A stretch of 64,000 nt of DNA, taken from NCBI GenBank assembly GCA_038146805.1, contig JAYQSH010000003.1, positions 192,925-256,924 of the forward strand, given 5' to 3'. The translations under genes and the position numbers were made by a program. Source of the stretch: CAIYXB01 sp038146805. Its GTDB lineage: Bacteria; Cyanobacteriota; Vampirovibrionia; LMEP-6097. Shown here piece after piece: positions 35,634 to 44,816 of this stretch (its first letter is position 1; every line of letters starts with the position of its first letter). The notes beneath the pieces were generated by a model. It had not been told where the DNA came from, searched no databases, and was given only the letters and a program-made list of their open reading frames with translations.

Positions 35634-36593
35634 TTAATTCAAAGAAACTTCAAGAGAATTTAACGTTTCTAAATTATCTATATTTTTAACTGGAAATCTT
35701 CTATCTTGTTTCTTTACTAAACCAGCCAAAACCTTACCCGGACCAAGCTCTAAAATCTCTGTCACTTGATTAGTAAACAAAAATTGAACTGTTTCTGTCC
35801 ATCTTACAGAACCGGTCATTTGTTTTTTTAAATTTTCTTTGATTTCTTGTGCATCTGTGACAGCAGTTGCTGTTACATTTTGAATCACTGGTATTGAAGC
35901 GTTATTAAACTGAATCTCATCTATCAAAGTAGCAAACTGCTCGGCAGGTTCTTGCATTAAAGGAGAATGAAAAGCACCACCCACATTTAATGCAATCACT
36001 CGAACCTTAAGTGAATTTTGACTTGCATACTCTTCGATTTCAGCAGAAATTTTTGCAACACCCTCTTTAGAGCCAGTAATAACGACTTGATCAGGACTAT
36101 TATAGTTAGCCACCGATACATCATCATATTTAGCAGTTAACTCATTTAAGACCTCATCTCCTAAACCTAATATCGCTGACATAGCACCTTGAGGAGCATT
36201 TTGCATCAAAGCGGCTCTAGCAATCACTAATTTTGCGGCATCAGCAAAACTGAGAACATCAGCCATATATAAAGCACTAAACTCACCTAAACTATGACCA
36301 GCAACAAAAGCTGGATTATGCAAATCTCCATTTTTAATTTTTGCTTTAATTTGCTTAGCTAAAACCATACTCATAGTAAGTATTGCTGGCTGAGTAAAAA
36401 CTGTTTTAGTTAACTCCTCAATCGGACCATTAAAAACTACGTCAGATAGTTTGTCATCTATACTATCTTGGTGATATTGAGCAAAAAGATTATCGATGAA
36501 ATCATAATCGTCTCTTAAGTCACTTTGATAAAGATCCATACCCATAGCTACCTGCTGTGAACCTTGTCCGGGAAAAATAAATGCTGTTTTCAT
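35634..36593 (-). CDS. fabD: Malonyl-CoA:ACP transacylase
   Basis: A 319-residue FabD. It has IFPGQGSQQVAMGMDLY, the nucleophile serine in VAGHSLGEFSALYMA, the Arg in VIARAALMQ, the catalytic histidine in VGGAFHSPLM and the C-terminal ELGPGKVLAGLVKK. It loads malonate onto acyl carrier protein for fatty acid synthesis. It is not with fabH, fabG or acpP here but leads the cluster with rbgA. It starts at ATG 36593, 38 bases from a repeat copy. Confidence 0.96.
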   Translation of the reverse strand: MKTAFIFPGQGSQQVAMGMDLYQSDLRDDYDFIDNLFAQYHQDSIDDKLSDVVFNGPIEELTKTVFTQPAILTMSMVLAKQIKAKIKNGDLHNPAFVAGHSLGEFSALYMADVLSFADAAKLVIARAALMQNAPQGAMSAILGLGDEVLNELTAKYDDVSVANYNSPDQVVITGSKEGVAKISAEIEEYASQNSLKVRVIALNVGGAFHSPLMQEPAEQFATLIDEIQFNNASIPVIQNVTATAVTDAQEIKENLKKQMTGSVRWTETVQFLFTNQVTEILELGPGKVLAGLVKKQDRRFPVKNIDNLETLNSLEVSLN

Positions 36594-36630
36594 ATAATTA
36601 ATTTTAGCATTTTTAAGAAATTGTCATAAG

Positions 36631-36862
36631 GGGCGTGCTTCCAAACCCGTAATAATTATCTCGAGTCTTTAGCTTTGGGCATAAGTAGGGTTTGGTTAGA
36701 AACGCCTAACAAAAGAATCAAACACCGCTGCTTAGTGAGTTTCACGCAGTGAAACAAGCTAAGCGTAAGGTCGTTTGTGGGACTGATTTCTGACCCCATT
36801 TGCTAGTGATTTTAACATTTCACTGTATTTTAAAATTCAAAATGGGGTTTGGAATCAGTCCC
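36631..36862 (+). mobile_element. 232-bp structured repeat, third full copy
   Basis: This is full length, with a few changes from the other copies (for example AATAATTATC for AATAAGTATC, and CACCGCTGCTTAG, which converts a C-G pair of the central hairpin to a wobble). The flanks CATAA and ATTAA are AT-rich and similar but not identical, so the target duplication has decayed or differs. Confidence 0.88.
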
Positions 36863-36932
36863 ATTAAAGGTTTTCATAGCATTGTCTTATATACTTTTTG
36901 TGAAGAAATATATTGCATAAAAAAATTCTTTC

Positions 36933-37258
36933 TTATTGTCTCTTATTTTTTTCTAGTCTTGAGATTATTTCATCTACACTTTTTCCTTTTAGACTATATC
37001 TTGTATTTTGCTCAATTTTTTGAATTTTAGATTCAGCCAATTTTTGACTTTGCTTAAACAATGCTAGTAGTGCAGGTATGTATTGAAGTTGAAGTGATAG
37101 ATCATGTTGAGATTGAAACGTTAACTCACCATCTTCTTAATTAGTCCAAATCTTTGCAATATACTGTTAGCAAGGCTTGCAGAAGCTCTAGGATTACCAG
37201 CACGCTGGTTGCCAGGGCTTGGTTCGTAAGTGTATTCATCCAAGTTTTTTCTAAACAG
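36933..37258 (-). pseudogene. Frameshifted gene remnant of unknown family
   Basis: Reading leftwards, KKYLTKLFRKNLDEYTYEPS and LANSILQRFGLIK run to a stop near 37138. One base later in another frame the protein continues with EDGELTFQSQHDLSLQLQYI and LLALFKQSQKLAESKIQKIE to the stop at 36933. A missing A at the junction explains the break. The joined ~105-residue piece has no family I recognise; its N-terminus is absent. Confidence 0.45.
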
Positions 37259-37259
37259 T

Positions 37260-37427
37260 TTAGTCAGGTATTTCTTCTGTATTTATTATCAATGCGTGAT
37301 TAAGAGTCTTGAGTTTTTGCTTACTTAAGAGCCATTTAGCTATCTCTCTGTGCTCATTAGGTACTTCTAATTTTTCTATTGCATTTAAATTTTCATCAGG
37401 TAATTTTATGAATTTTCTAAAAACCAT
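37260..37427 (-). CDS. Small protein, possible second half or paralogue of the next gene
   Basis: A 55-residue frame (MVFRKFIKLPDENLNAIEKL, ending HALIINTEEIPD). It overlaps the end of the 101-residue gene in another frame, and its LPDENLNAIEKLEVPNEHRE resembles that gene's LDSKYLEKIKTIIITEEYRQ. It is either a coupled small paralogue or the frameshifted second repeat of one protein. The two repeats recall the short helical repeats of MafI-type immunity proteins, but that is weak. Confidence 0.35.
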   Translation of the reverse strand: MVFRKFIKLPDENLNAIEKLEVPNEHREIAKWLLSKQKLKTLNHALIINTEEIPD

Positions 37428-37711
37428 AAAAGCGGTGTTAAGTAATTAAGAAATTTTGCTCCTATTGATATTAATTCTTCTACTTGTTGACTACTAATTT
37501 TCGTACTTGAGATACTATTAGAAGCTTTCTCACAAAGCCATTCAGCTGCTTGTCTGTACTCTTCAGTTATTATTATTGTTTTTATTTTCTCTAAATATTT
37601 ACTATCTAACTTTGTGTACTTATCTAAAAATATATAAAACGAACTTAACTTTTCACGAATTTCTTTACCTTTTTCTACCATTGATCTTATTTGTTGTCCA
37701 TTAATTTCCAT
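37406..37711 (-). CDS. Hypothetical 101-residue helical protein
   Basis: MEINGQQIRSMVEKGKEIRE starts a fully helical, charged protein with YRQAAEWLCEKASNS in the middle. The size and composition resemble immunity proteins of polymorphic toxin systems, and it sits among gene fragments, but I see no toxin. The start is ATG 37711 with no strong ribosome site. Confidence 0.4.
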   Translation of the reverse strand: MEINGQQIRSMVEKGKEIREKLSSFYIFLDKYTKLDSKYLEKIKTIIITEEYRQAAEWLCEKASNSISSTKISSQQVEELISIGAKFLNYLTPLLWFLENS

Positions 37712-37798
37712 ACCTAAGATAATAGTAAGTATTGCGATAAAATGTCAACCTTTTTTTCTTGGGTATTTTCACCCAACGGTTTTTTACACGCTCTAAAT

Positions 37799-37990
37799 TT
37801 ACTCCAAACTCCACCTCAAAGTCGCGAGTTGTAGATTAATAATTTCTGCAATATCATCATTACGGAGTTTTTGGATTTGAGAAAGTTTAATGGCGAGTCT
37901 GCGCTTATACTATTTAATGGTTTTGGCGGATTTGACCCATTTCTTTAGCTCAGAATCATAAAGCCAAGCTTTAATTTTGGTTTTGCTACG
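37799..37990 (-). pseudogene. Short decayed coding fragment
   Basis: On the minus strand KIKAWLYDSELKKWVKSAKT reads into a TAG, then continues in frame as YKRRLAIKLSQIQKLRNDDI and ends WSLE. It looks like the C-terminus of a DNA-binding or recombinase protein, but I cannot assign it. Confidence 0.3.
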
Positions 37991-38031
37991 CACAAGTGTA
38001 ATTATATATTATAAATATTGATTTACTTCTT

Positions 38032-38244
38032 CTATTTCAAGAATTCTGGAATTGTGATGGTAAATTTGACTTTCCAATCATTTTCATCAACTTTTACCGT
38101 CTCTCCTAAAGCACTAGTTAATGTTTTGACGTTAAATAAGCCTAGTCCTTTTTCTACTTGTCCTGATGTAGTGAAGCCTTGTTCGAAAAGCTTCCATCGT
38201 GCATTCTTAGGCAAGGTTCCAGGGTTCGTGATTTCAATTACTAG
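38032..38244 (-). pseudogene. Remnant of a histidine-kinase ATPase domain
   Basis: The fragment LVIEITNPGTLPKNARWKLF followed by EQGFTTSGQVEKGLGLFNVK and WKVKFTITIP is the end of a HATPase domain. It has the ITNPG version of the G1 box (normally DNGxG), the F-box region, the GLGLF G2 box and the final beta strand. A TAA precedes it in frame, and no dimerisation domain lies upstream. Confidence 0.65.
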
Positions 38245-38282
38245 TTAGCTACCGTCCGGATGACTACAGCTAATTTATTTTA

Positions 38283-40072
38283 TTAAGTTTTTGCTTCTAT
38301 TTTTTTTCTAAAACGTGCAAAAAGAGTATCCATATCAAGATTTTCTTCAGAATTCCAATCTTTGATATCAAGTTGAAAAGATCTCATTTGCATAAAATCA
38401 TTTATTTTTGCTTGAAAAACAAAAACTAATTGATCTCCAATTTTATGATTTTCTAAAAACTCCTGCGCACGATTCCAAATGACCGCTTCGAACAAACGAC
38501 TTTCTGAAGCTTGCGCCAAAAAAGTTTTAAATGTTTTTGCTCTTGCCCTAAAGCTTTGATACGTTTAATTTCTAAAGGACCGATAACAAAATTTGGACTT
38601 GGGTTAGCTAAACCAAAAGGAGCTAATTTATTTATGCGAGTCACCAAATTTTCAGTTAATTCCTGACAGGCTAAAGCGGCATCAATTTTAATTGTTTTCT
38701 TTAAATCTTTATTGGCTAATTTATTTTTGAAATGCTTGTTTATTTCTTGTATCAAAGAATCAAGATTTTCTGTTTTTACGCTAAAGCCAGCCGCCATTTT
38801 ATGACCACCAAATTTTGCAAACAAATTTGTTTTTGTTTGAATTTCAGTCATTTCTGCAAACAAATCTAAACCCTGCACATCAATACAACGCACTGAAGAT
38901 TTAGCTATTTCATCTTCAACTGCAATCAAAAACACAGGCAAATGAAACCTTTCAAGTAAACGGCTTGCAACAATTCCAATAACACCATGATGCCAACTTG
39001 CATCAGCTAATACAATGACATTATTATCTAAGATATCTGGGTCTTCTTCTATTTTTTTTAAAGCGGAATCAAAAATTTCATTACACAATATTTGTCTTTC
39101 TTTGTTACTAAGATCTAATTGTAAAGCTAACTCTTTTGCTTCTTGAACATCATCACTAATCATTAATTGCACTGCATCTAAGGCATTGTCTAATCTTCCA
39201 GCCGCATTAATTCTTGGACCAATACCAAAACCTATATGCTCTGCATCTGGATCAATTTCAACACCAGAGATTTTCAAAAGTTCTCTTAAACCAACTTTTG
39301 AAGTTTTTGCAAGAACTCTTAAACCTTTAATAGTCAAATACCTGTTTTCGCTAAGCAAAGGTGCCAAATCAGCAACCATACCTAAAGCAACGAGATCTAA
39401 AAGATCATTTTTAAAAAATTCCGCATCTTTTTTTTCTAAGAACTCATCTAAAATCAAAGAAGCTAATTTATAAGCAACACCAACACCGGGTAAAAAATGT
39501 AAAGGATGCTCAGCAGCTAAAGTTTTTGGATTGCAATTTGCAATTGAGTTTGGAGGAGTTGCAGGAATCGAATGATGATCAGTAATAATCACATCTAGCT
39601 CTAAAGAATTTGCAAATTCTACTTCATTAAAATTACTAATGCCACAATCACAAGTTATTAAAAGATCAGCTTGCATTTCTTGTTTTATAGTTTTTATAGC
39701 ATCATTGTTTAAACCATAGCCTTCAGAGAACCTATTAGGAATATAATAACCAACACTAATACCAATTGCTTTAAAACAGCGATACATCAAGGCAACAGAG
39801 CTAGTTCCATCAACATCATAATCACCAAAGATGACAATTTTTTCTTTGTCTAAAATAGCTTTTTTCACTCTTAAAAAAGCTTTGTACATTTCTGGAATTT
39901 CAAAGGGAGATTGTTCTTGAATTGCATTTAAATCTAAAAAATAAGAAGCCAAAGAAGTATTTGTGACACCTCTATTCATTAATAACCTTGCTAGTAAAGT
40001 ATCATAGTTAGCTAGTTCTAAAAAATCTTTGGGAATTTCACAAGCATCTGCAATTGACCAGTTATAAGGCAT
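38283..40072 (-). pseudogene. recJ: Single-strand DNA exonuclease RecJ, frameshifted near the 3' end
   Basis: A RecJ of the DHH family. KIVIFGDYDVDGTSSVALMY, LLITCDCGISN, VIITDHHSIP, IGPRINAAGRLDNA and the DHHA1 FGGHKMAAGF are in order, covering residues 1 to ~520. After HLKLF the frame breaks in a run of six T (minus strand, 38518-38523). One more T gives LAQASESRLFEAVIWNRAQE and a normal C-terminal OB domain to 38283. It is a pseudogene, a slippage site or an assembly error. It ends the nnrDE operon. Confidence 0.9.
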
Positions 40073-40081
40073 ATATATATT

Positions 40082-40534
40082 TTAATGCATATGGTCAGAA
40101 CCGTTATCTTCAACTGGTTCTAATTGAACATTTTCTGTAGTATACTCTTTGCTTTCTTTGTTAAAGATCACCATAGAGCCTGGGCTAGAAGAATTTAAAA
40201 AATCATCTACTATATAAAAGTTAAAATAGTAAATATAGTTATCAAAATCAAGTTTATAGTTTAAGAAACTAGTTCTTTCAATATATTTGATCTTTAAACG
40301 ATCTTCTAAGTCACTATCCAAATGAATGGTATGAATAATTCGAAGCAACTCATTAGATTTTTTTGTGACTTTAGAACGACGTACATAAAAATGACCAATA
40401 TGCTCAGTATCTGAATTGATTTTATATTTATAAGTTTTATCAAAAATAGATTGGTATTTCTTATGAGCTCCGGCATGAGCACAAGCTGGTAAAAGAAAAA
40501 ATAAATTTAAGAATATTAAGAGATACCTTTGCAT
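40082..40534 (-). CDS. Small exported protein
   Basis: A 150-residue protein with a signal peptide (MQRYLLIFLNLFFLLPACAH, cleavage likely after AHA; LPAC could also act as a lipobox). The mature part is polar and Tyr/Lys-rich (YQSIFDKTYKYKI, YIERTSFLNYKLDFD) and ends in a His/Asp tail, DNGSDHMH. I do not recognise it. It lies 37 bases behind the beta-barrel gene and 10 before recJ. Confidence 0.6.
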   Translation of the reverse strand: MQRYLLIFLNLFFLLPACAHAGAHKKYQSIFDKTYKYKINSDTEHIGHFYVRRSKVTKKSNELLRIIHTIHLDSDLEDRLKIKYIERTSFLNYKLDFDNYIYYFNFYIVDDFLNSSSPGSMVIFNKESKEYTTENVQLEPVEDNGSDHMH

Positions 40535-40570
40535 ATTTTAAGTATACAAGTTAAGAAATTTTGTTCAGCT

Positions 40571-41548
40571 TTAAAAAATAAAACTTGAATTAAAACCTAA
40601 TTGAAGAGCCATATCTGATTGATAACCATTGAAATCTTGAATAATTGGGAAGCTAAGAAAAAAAGTATTATAGAAACTATCATTAACAGCAAGCCTTAAA
40701 CCCGGAGTTAAAAAAATCACAGAACCTCCATGATTATTATCCTTGAGATTTTGATATTCTAATTTTTCTCTCCACAAAAAATTTGTTTCTGCAACTAAAT
40801 CTAAACCAATTTTTTGTTTTAAAAACTCCTTGTTTTTTAAAATCTTTTTACTTAAGCCAATATTTGCACTAAGACTGTCACCAACTACTATATCTTGTGA
40901 ACCTTGTGTTGATATCTGATATAAAGTACTGCTATGTAAAACAAAGTTTTTAAATAATTTAGAAACTGCAAATCCAACAAGAGGATCCCAAGAACCAGTA
41001 CCTGGTTGGCTATCAGGCGATAGTAATTCACCCATTTCATTTTTTTGCTTAGTGTTACCAGACGGTATTTTAATACCAGAAATAAGAGCTATTGAGTATG
41101 AAGGTTTATGTAAAAAACGATACTTAATAAAAAAACTAAAATCAGAGATTCCTGTTGAGTCGCCATCAGCAAAACGAATACCAGAATGTGTTGAGCTAAG
41201 TCCTTGATATGACTTAAAAGGGAAATTTGCAATCAAACTCAAATTATCACTTAAGCCATAAGAAAGATTTATGCTTTGGGTAAGAACTGAGTCTAGGCTA
41301 TGAGAGTGAATTCTTTTATTTAAAATAGTTCTAAAAGTATTTGCGCTAAAAGAATTATAATTTTGAAAATTTAAAGAATAGCCAAGAGCAAACTTACCTT
41401 TAGTCAGAGTATCAGCTGGAATAGTTAAAATAGAACCAGAATAATTATTGATGCCAGTATAATGAGTGCCACAAAAACAAGCATTTGCTTTTTGTACAAG
41501 TACAAAAAACAAAAAGCAAAACACAAAATTAACTCGTTTAATTAACAA
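40571..41548 (-). CDS. Putative outer-membrane beta-barrel protein
   Basis: A 325-residue protein with a signal peptide (VNFVFCFLFFVLVQKANA). It has many short strands of alternating residues (KGKFALGYSLNFQNYNSF, QSINLSYGLSDNLSLIANFP, SIALISGIKIPSG) and a final LQLGFNSSFIF with an aromatic last residue, as in outer-membrane proteins. It resembles the MetA-pathway phenol-degradation barrel family. If correct, the host has an outer membrane. Confidence 0.7.
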   Translation of the reverse strand: MLIKRVNFVFCFLFFVLVQKANACFCGTHYTGINNYSGSILTIPADTLTKGKFALGYSLNFQNYNSFSANTFRTILNKRIHSHSLDSVLTQSINLSYGLSDNLSLIANFPFKSYQGLSSTHSGIRFADGDSTGISDFSFFIKYRFLHKPSYSIALISGIKIPSGNTKQKNEMGELLSPDSQPGTGSWDPLVGFAVSKLFKNFVLHSSTLYQISTQGSQDIVVGDSLSANIGLSKKILKNKEFLKQKIGLDLVAETNFLWREKLEYQNLKDNNHGGSVIFLTPGLRLAVNDSFYNTFFLSFPIIQDFNGYQSDMALQLGFNSSFIF

Positions 41549-41584
41549 AACTTCTTTTAGTTTATTAGATTACAAAGAAAGCTT

Positions 41585-43171
41585 CTAGTTAAAAGAATAT
41601 TTAATTGCACGATGCACATTGTTTAAGACATCGCTTGCCATCAAAGAATATTCTGTCAGCTCAGGTGTAACGAGTTCAGCTGTTCGACCATGAATAAATG
41701 CGGCTAAGAGTGCATTTTGAGTAAGCAAAGAAGAATTATTTAAAACCTTGTTTTGTCGCTTAGAACTTTGAGCCATAAAGCCTGCTATTAAACCTGTTAA
41801 AACATCTCCAGTGCCTGCGCTTGCTAAACCTGAATTACCAACTGATAAAATAAAAACTTCACCACTAGGGTCAGCAATAATTGTTGGTGCACCTTTGAGT
41901 AAAATTGAAATTTTATATTCTTGTGCCTTTCTTTTGACGGATTCGAGTAATTGTTGAGAGCTATATTGTGCCAAGATCTCATCTTTAAATAATCTTTGAT
42001 ATTCACCATAGTGAGGAGTAATTAAAACTTGAGCTTTATGGTTTTTTAGTTTGTCTAAATTATTTTCAAAAACATTAATAGCGTCTGCATCTAAGATTAA
42101 AGCTTTTGTGGATTTTTGCACTAAAGAAAAAATTGCATTTTGTTCTTGAGTACCAAGCCCGCAACCAACAGAGATACAATCAATTTTTTTATTACTCAAA
42201 ATTTCTTCTATAGAATTATCATTAAAATCTTTTGTAATTAATTCATCAAAAAATCTCTGCGCAAATGCTTTTGAATAAAGGTATACCAATCCAGCACCCG
42301 CTTTTAGAATAGCTTTTGAACTCAATGCAGCCGCACCCGGCATTGCAAATGAACCTGCAATATTTGCAACACAGCCATGATCATACTTAGAACCATTTAA
42401 AGCTCTGGGTACTTGAAAAATTTTTACAGTATCTACAAAATAAGTATGTGATTGTAAAGATTGTTCGATAAGGTCTTTTGGGTAATTCAGATCACCAACT
42501 AAAAGAATACCCACAAATGCTTTTGCTGGAAAAAAGAAAAGTCCAAGCTTGGGAAAGCCCATAGTAATGGTGTAAGTTGCTTGTAAAACATTTTGGCTAA
42601 TGTGCCCGGTATCATTGTTGATACCAGAAGGACAATCAATTGCAATAATTGTTTTTTCAATTGTACTTTGTTTTACTATAGTTACAATTTCATCTAAATA
42701 TTGATTATGTTTTTGTATATCAAAGCTAACACCATAAAGAGCATCAATAATAAAACAATGTTCTTGGTGCTCAATATCATTATTGAAAAAAGTTTTTAAT
42801 TGTACGATATCTGATAAATTTTCTATTGCAATAATTGCATCAGCATCAAATTCTTTTAAATAATTTAAAGCTTGCAAAGCTTCATTTTGTAATTCATCTT
42901 GTTTGGCAAAAAGGAAAACATCCACTTTATAACCCTGCTCAAGCAAATATGCGGCTGCCAGAAGTCCATCACCTCCATTATTGCCTTTACCGGCTAAAAC
43001 AATGACACGCGAATCAATAGACATTTTTTGTTTTTTGAGAATCTCAGAAATCAAAAAATCAAAAACAATTCTTGAAGCTTTTTGCATGAGCGCAAAGCCG
43101 GCTTGTGGATCATGAGTTTTTGCAAGCAAATCCAGTTTTTTTATTTCTTGGCTAGTACAAATTGGGATCAT
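41585..43171 (-). CDS. nnr: Bifunctional NAD(P)HX epimerase / dehydratase
   Basis: A fused two-domain repair enzyme of about 528 residues. The N-terminal YjeF_N epimerase has VIVLAGKGNNGGDGLLAAAY and AIDCPSGINNDTG. The C-terminal ADP-dependent dehydratase has GAAALSSKAILKAGAGLVYL, VLITPHYGEYQRLF, LLKGAPTIIADPSG and GNSGLASAGTGDVLTGLIAG. It restores damaged NAD(P)H hydrates. I start at ATG 43171 (MIPICTSQEIKK); the frame is open seven codons further. It leads a minus-strand cluster ending with recJ. Confidence 0.93.
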   Translation of the reverse strand: MIPICTSQEIKKLDLLAKTHDPQAGFALMQKASRIVFDFLISEILKKQKMSIDSRVIVLAGKGNNGGDGLLAAAYLLEQGYKVDVFLFAKQDELQNEALQALNYLKEFDADAIIAIENLSDIVQLKTFFNNDIEHQEHCFIIDALYGVSFDIQKHNQYLDEIVTIVKQSTIEKTIIAIDCPSGINNDTGHISQNVLQATYTITMGFPKLGLFFFPAKAFVGILLVGDLNYPKDLIEQSLQSHTYFVDTVKIFQVPRALNGSKYDHGCVANIAGSFAMPGAAALSSKAILKAGAGLVYLYSKAFAQRFFDELITKDFNDNSIEEILSNKKIDCISVGCGLGTQEQNAIFSLVQKSTKALILDADAINVFENNLDKLKNHKAQVLITPHYGEYQRLFKDEILAQYSSQQLLESVKRKAQEYKISILLKGAPTIIADPSGEVFILSVGNSGLASAGTGDVLTGLIAGFMAQSSKRQNKVLNNSSLLTQNALLAAFIHGRTAELVTPELTEYSLMASDVLNNVHRAIKYSFN

Positions 43172-43282
43172 AAAGATTAATTCTATATTCAAGCATACTT
43201 GTAATACTAATTTGTGTCTATTTTTTGCATTATAATTATTGGTACTTTAATAAAAACTAGTTTATTAGAGTAAAACCAACCT

Positions 43283-44589
43283 GCTCCTGTAGCTCATTCC
43301 CTAGGTCGTGAGATTACTACATTTTCAGGTTTTTCACCTCGTCCCTAGGTGAGGCGCTTCGCGCCGAGTTGCTTGGATCGAGCGTTAAAAAAATGCATCG
43401 CATTTTTAGCGTAAAACGATTCGTTGTAAAATGGGATTTCTAACCTGCTCCTGTAGCTCATTCCCTAGGTCGTGAGATTACTACATTTTCAGGTTTTTCA
43501 CCTCGTCCCTAGGTGAGGCGCTTGGCGCCGAGTTGCTTGGATCGAGCGTTAAAAAAATGCATCGCATTTTTAGCGTAAACGATTCCTTGTAAAATGGGAT
43601 TTCTAACCTGCTCCTGTAGCTCATTCCCTAGGTCGTGAGATTACTACATTTTCAGGTTTTTCACCTCGTCCCTAGGTGAGGCGCCATGCGCCGAGTTGCT
43701 TGGATCGAGCGTTAAAAAAATGCATCGCATTTTTAGCGTAAACGATTCCTTGTAAAATGGGATTTCTAACCTGCTCCTGTAGCTCATTCCCTAGGTCGTG
43801 AGATTACTACATTTTCAGGTTTTTCACCTCGTCCCTAGGTGAGGCGCTTGGCGCCGAGTTGCTTGGATCGAGCGTTAAAAAAATGCATCGCATTTTTAGC
43901 GTAAAACGATTCCTTGTAAAATGGGATTTCTAACCTGCTCCTGTAGCTCATTCCCTAGGTCGTGAGATTACTACATTTTCAGGTTTTTCACCTCGTCCCT
44001 AGGTGAGGCGCTTGGCGCCGAGTTGCTTGGATCGAGCGTTAAAAAAATGCATCGCATTTTTAGCGTAAAACGATTCCTTGTAAAATGGGATTTCTAACCT
44101 GCTCCTGTAGCTCATTCCCTAGGTCGTGAGATTACTACATTTTCAGGTTTTTCACCTCGTCCCTAGGTGAGGCGCTTCGCGCCGAGTTGCTTGGATCGAG
44201 CGTTAAAAAAATGCATCGCATTTTTAGCGTAAACGATTCCTTGTAAAATGGGATTTCTAACCTGCTCCTGTAGCTCATTCCCTAGGTCGTGAGATTACTA
44301 CATTTTCAGGTTTTTCACCTCGTCCCTAGGTGAGGCGCTTCGCGCCGAGTTGCTTGGATCGAGCGTTAAAAAAATGCATCGCATTTTTAGCGTAAACGAT
44401 TCCTTGTAAAATGGGATTTCTAACCTGCTCCTGTAGCTCATTCCCTAGGTCGTGAGATTACTACATTTTCAGGTTTTTCACCTCGTCCCTAGGTGAGGCG
44501 CTTCGCGCCGAGTTGCTTGGATCGAGCGTTAAAAAAATGCATCGCATTTTTAGCGTAAACGATTCCTTGTAAAATGGGATTTCTAACCT
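43283..44589 (+). repeat. Eight tandem ~163-bp repeats built from the tRNA-Ile2 5' end
   Basis: Units start at 43283, 43447, 43610, 43773, 43937, 44101, 44264 and 44427, with periods of 163 or 164 bp. The tRNA gene begins at 44590, exactly one period later. Each unit opens with GCTCCTGTAGCTCA, the first 14 bases of that tRNA, then diverges (TTCCCTAGG). The 19-base AACCTGCTCCTGTAGCTCA is found at every junction. Units hold a GGCGC/GCGCC hairpin whose loop varies (TTC, TTG, CAT) with an unchanged stem, an AAAAATGC/GCATTTTT hairpin, and a TAAAAT -10-like box before the next tRNA start. Confidence 0.95.
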
Positions 44590-44666
44590 GCTCCTGTAGC
44601 TCAGTTGGTTAGAGCAGTCGACTCATAATCGATTGGTCAAAGGTTCAAGTCCTTTCGGGAGCACCA
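44590..44666 (+). tRNA. tRNA-Ile2 (CAT anticodon, lysidine-modified)
   Basis: A complete cloverleaf with encoded CCA. The acceptor GCTCCTG pairs with CGGGAGC, the D arm is GCTC/GAGC, the anticodon arm GTCGA-CTCATAA-TCGAT gives CAT at 44624-44626, and the T arm is AAAGG-TTCAAGT-CCTTT. The CGACTCATAATCG and TTGGTC parts match tRNA-Ile2 better than elongator tRNA-Met. tilS, which makes this tRNA read AUA, is in the window. A partial hairpin GGAT/ATCC follows. Confidence 0.9.
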
Positions 44667-44816
44667 CTCCGTACTACGGATCTCAGAATCCGGTCTCAAC
44701 TCACAGTCTGCGCTTACACTCCCAGTGAGCCTTTGTGGTTTTCAACGGTTGGGAAATTAAATAATTACACATACCTTGTTATAATAACCAGGTGTTTAAA
44801 GATAGGGATGTACACC

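Noticed and set aside
43283..44589. CRISPR array
   Set aside because: Repeats are 163-164 bp and nearly identical over their whole length, with no variable spacers and no cas genes.
44590..44666. Elongator tRNA-Met
   Set aside because: The anticodon is CAT, but the anticodon-stem and variable-loop sequence follow tRNA-Ile2, and tilS is present. Elongator Met cannot be fully excluded by eye.
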